Assembly (NCBI GenBank): GCA_023452965.1
Contig: JAEXUU010000533.1
Coordinates: 1-5,566 of the forward strand
Origin: Pseudomonadota bacterium
GTDB lineage: Bacteria > Pseudomonadota > Alphaproteobacteria > Rhizobiales > Beijerinckiaceae
Reading direction: 5' to 3'
Length of the DNA stretch: 5,566 nucleotides
Numbering within the stretch: the first letter of the stretch is position 1; every line of letters begins with the position of its first letter. The notes beneath the pieces were generated by a model. It worked only from the letters and a program-made list of their open reading frames with translations. It was not told the DNA's origin and did no database searches. Shown here piece by piece: positions 5,273 through 5,566 of this stretch. The translations under genes and the position numbers were made by a program.

Positions 5273-5566
5273 TCAGCCACCTTGCGCCAGCCTCGCCAGC
5301 GCTTCACCGTCGAGGCGCTTCACCGTCCACTCGTCCTGCGCCACCGCGCCGATCGAGCGGTAGAACACCCGCGAGGGCTCGTTCCAGTTCAGCACCCACC
5401 AGGCGAAACGTGACAGCCCCTCATCGACGCAGCGCTTGGCGAGACGCACCATCAGCGCCTTGCCGAGACCCTGCCCGCGATGCTCGGGCCGCACGAACAG
5501 GTCCTCGAGCCAGATGCCGTGGCGGCCGGTGAAGGTCGAATAGGTGTAGAACCAGATCGCGAAGCC
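5273..5566 (-). CDS. GNAT-family N-acetyltransferase, C-terminal part (5' end beyond window)
   Basis: The frame is open from the window edge to a TGA at 5275-5273 and gives 97 residues of an acetyl-CoA-dependent N-acetyltransferase. The visible part starts within a core strand (GFAIWFYTYSTF), then shows the SSAT-like stretch GRHGIWLEDLFV. Motif A, the acetyl-CoA pyrophosphate loop, follows as VRPEHRGQGLGKAL at about visible residues 25-38. The later core (FAWWVLNWNEPSRVFYRSIGA) carries the WNEP-x-FY pattern usual for the alpha4/beta6 part of the fold. The resemblance is to the diamine/spermine (SSAT-like) acetyltransferase branch, whose members are about 155-170 residues, so roughly the N-terminal 60-70 residues are missing. 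The substrate cannot be told from the sequence. Its stop lies 4 nt before folA, so the two are probably co-transcribed. A GTG at 5494 is an internal Val codon inside the fold, not the start. Family is secure; substrate is unknown. Confidence 0.9.
   Translation of the reverse strand, partial: GFAIWFYTYSTFTGRHGIWLEDLFVRPEHRGQGLGKALMVRLAKRCVDEGLSRFAWWVLNWNEPSRVFYRSIGAVAQDEWTVKRLDGEALARLAQGG

Noticed and set aside
5273..5494. GTG at 5494 as start of a 73-residue protein
   Set aside because: The codon is the Val before motif A of a GNAT domain whose frame continues, with matching core residues, to the window edge.
4777..5532. Plus-strand open frame opposite folA and the GNAT gene
   Set aside because: Antisense to two well-supported genes and without any recognisable fold.
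1..5566. CRISPR array, tRNA/rRNA, insertion sequence, phage or toxin-antitoxin content
   Set aside because: No direct-repeat array, cloverleaf-like sequence, transposase motif, terminal inverted repeats or composition break was seen. All genes are standard chromosomal families.

Overview
The window reads as an ordinary, conserved chromosomal stretch from a high-GC alphaproteobacterium, most likely Hyphomicrobiales (Rhizobiales; a Bosea/Methylobacterium/Bradyrhizobium-type genome). The grounds are the GC-rich codon use with strong third-position G/C, the gene order folA-hflK-hflC-DUF2065-Do-type protease, and the style of the proteins. The genus assignment is inference. All supported genes lie on the minus strand, so transcription runs from high to low coordinates.

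Right to left: (1) 5566-5273, the C-terminal 97 residues of a GNAT N-acetyltransferase cut by the window edge; (2) 5268-4741, folA (dihydrofolate reductase), starting 4 nt after the GNAT stop; (3) a 168-nt gap with a plausible sigma-70 promoter; (4) 4572-3397 hflK and (5) 3400-2465 hflC, joined by an ATGA stop/start overlap; (6) 2441-2256, a 61-residue two-helix DUF2065/YjeT-type membrane protein 23 nt after hflC; (7) a 209-nt gap with a perfect 11-bp hairpin, a second inverted repeat reaching back into the DUF2065 gene, and two candidate promoters; (8) 2046-526, a periplasmic Do/HtrA serine protease; (9) an intrinsic terminator at about 501-473; (10) 381-40, a small single-domain cupin. The last 39 nt (39-1) show no supported feature. 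No gene-free stretch exceeds 300 nt.

Functionally the middle of the window is an envelope protein quality-control block. HflK and HflC form the membrane-anchored SPFH assembly that surrounds and modulates the FtsH protease (FtsH itself is not here). DUF2065 is a small companion of unknown role, also found after hflC in E. coli (yjeT). The HtrA protease degrades or chaperones misfolded periplasmic proteins. The folA side is one-carbon/thymidylate metabolism, and thyA would be an unsurprising neighbour beyond the right edge.

No mobile element, CRISPR array, RNA gene or phage-like segment was seen, and I do not see an undescribed system. The items most worth checking are the alternative RNA structures between the DUF2065 gene and the protease gene, and the atypical His-Trp-Cys metal-site motif of the cupin.
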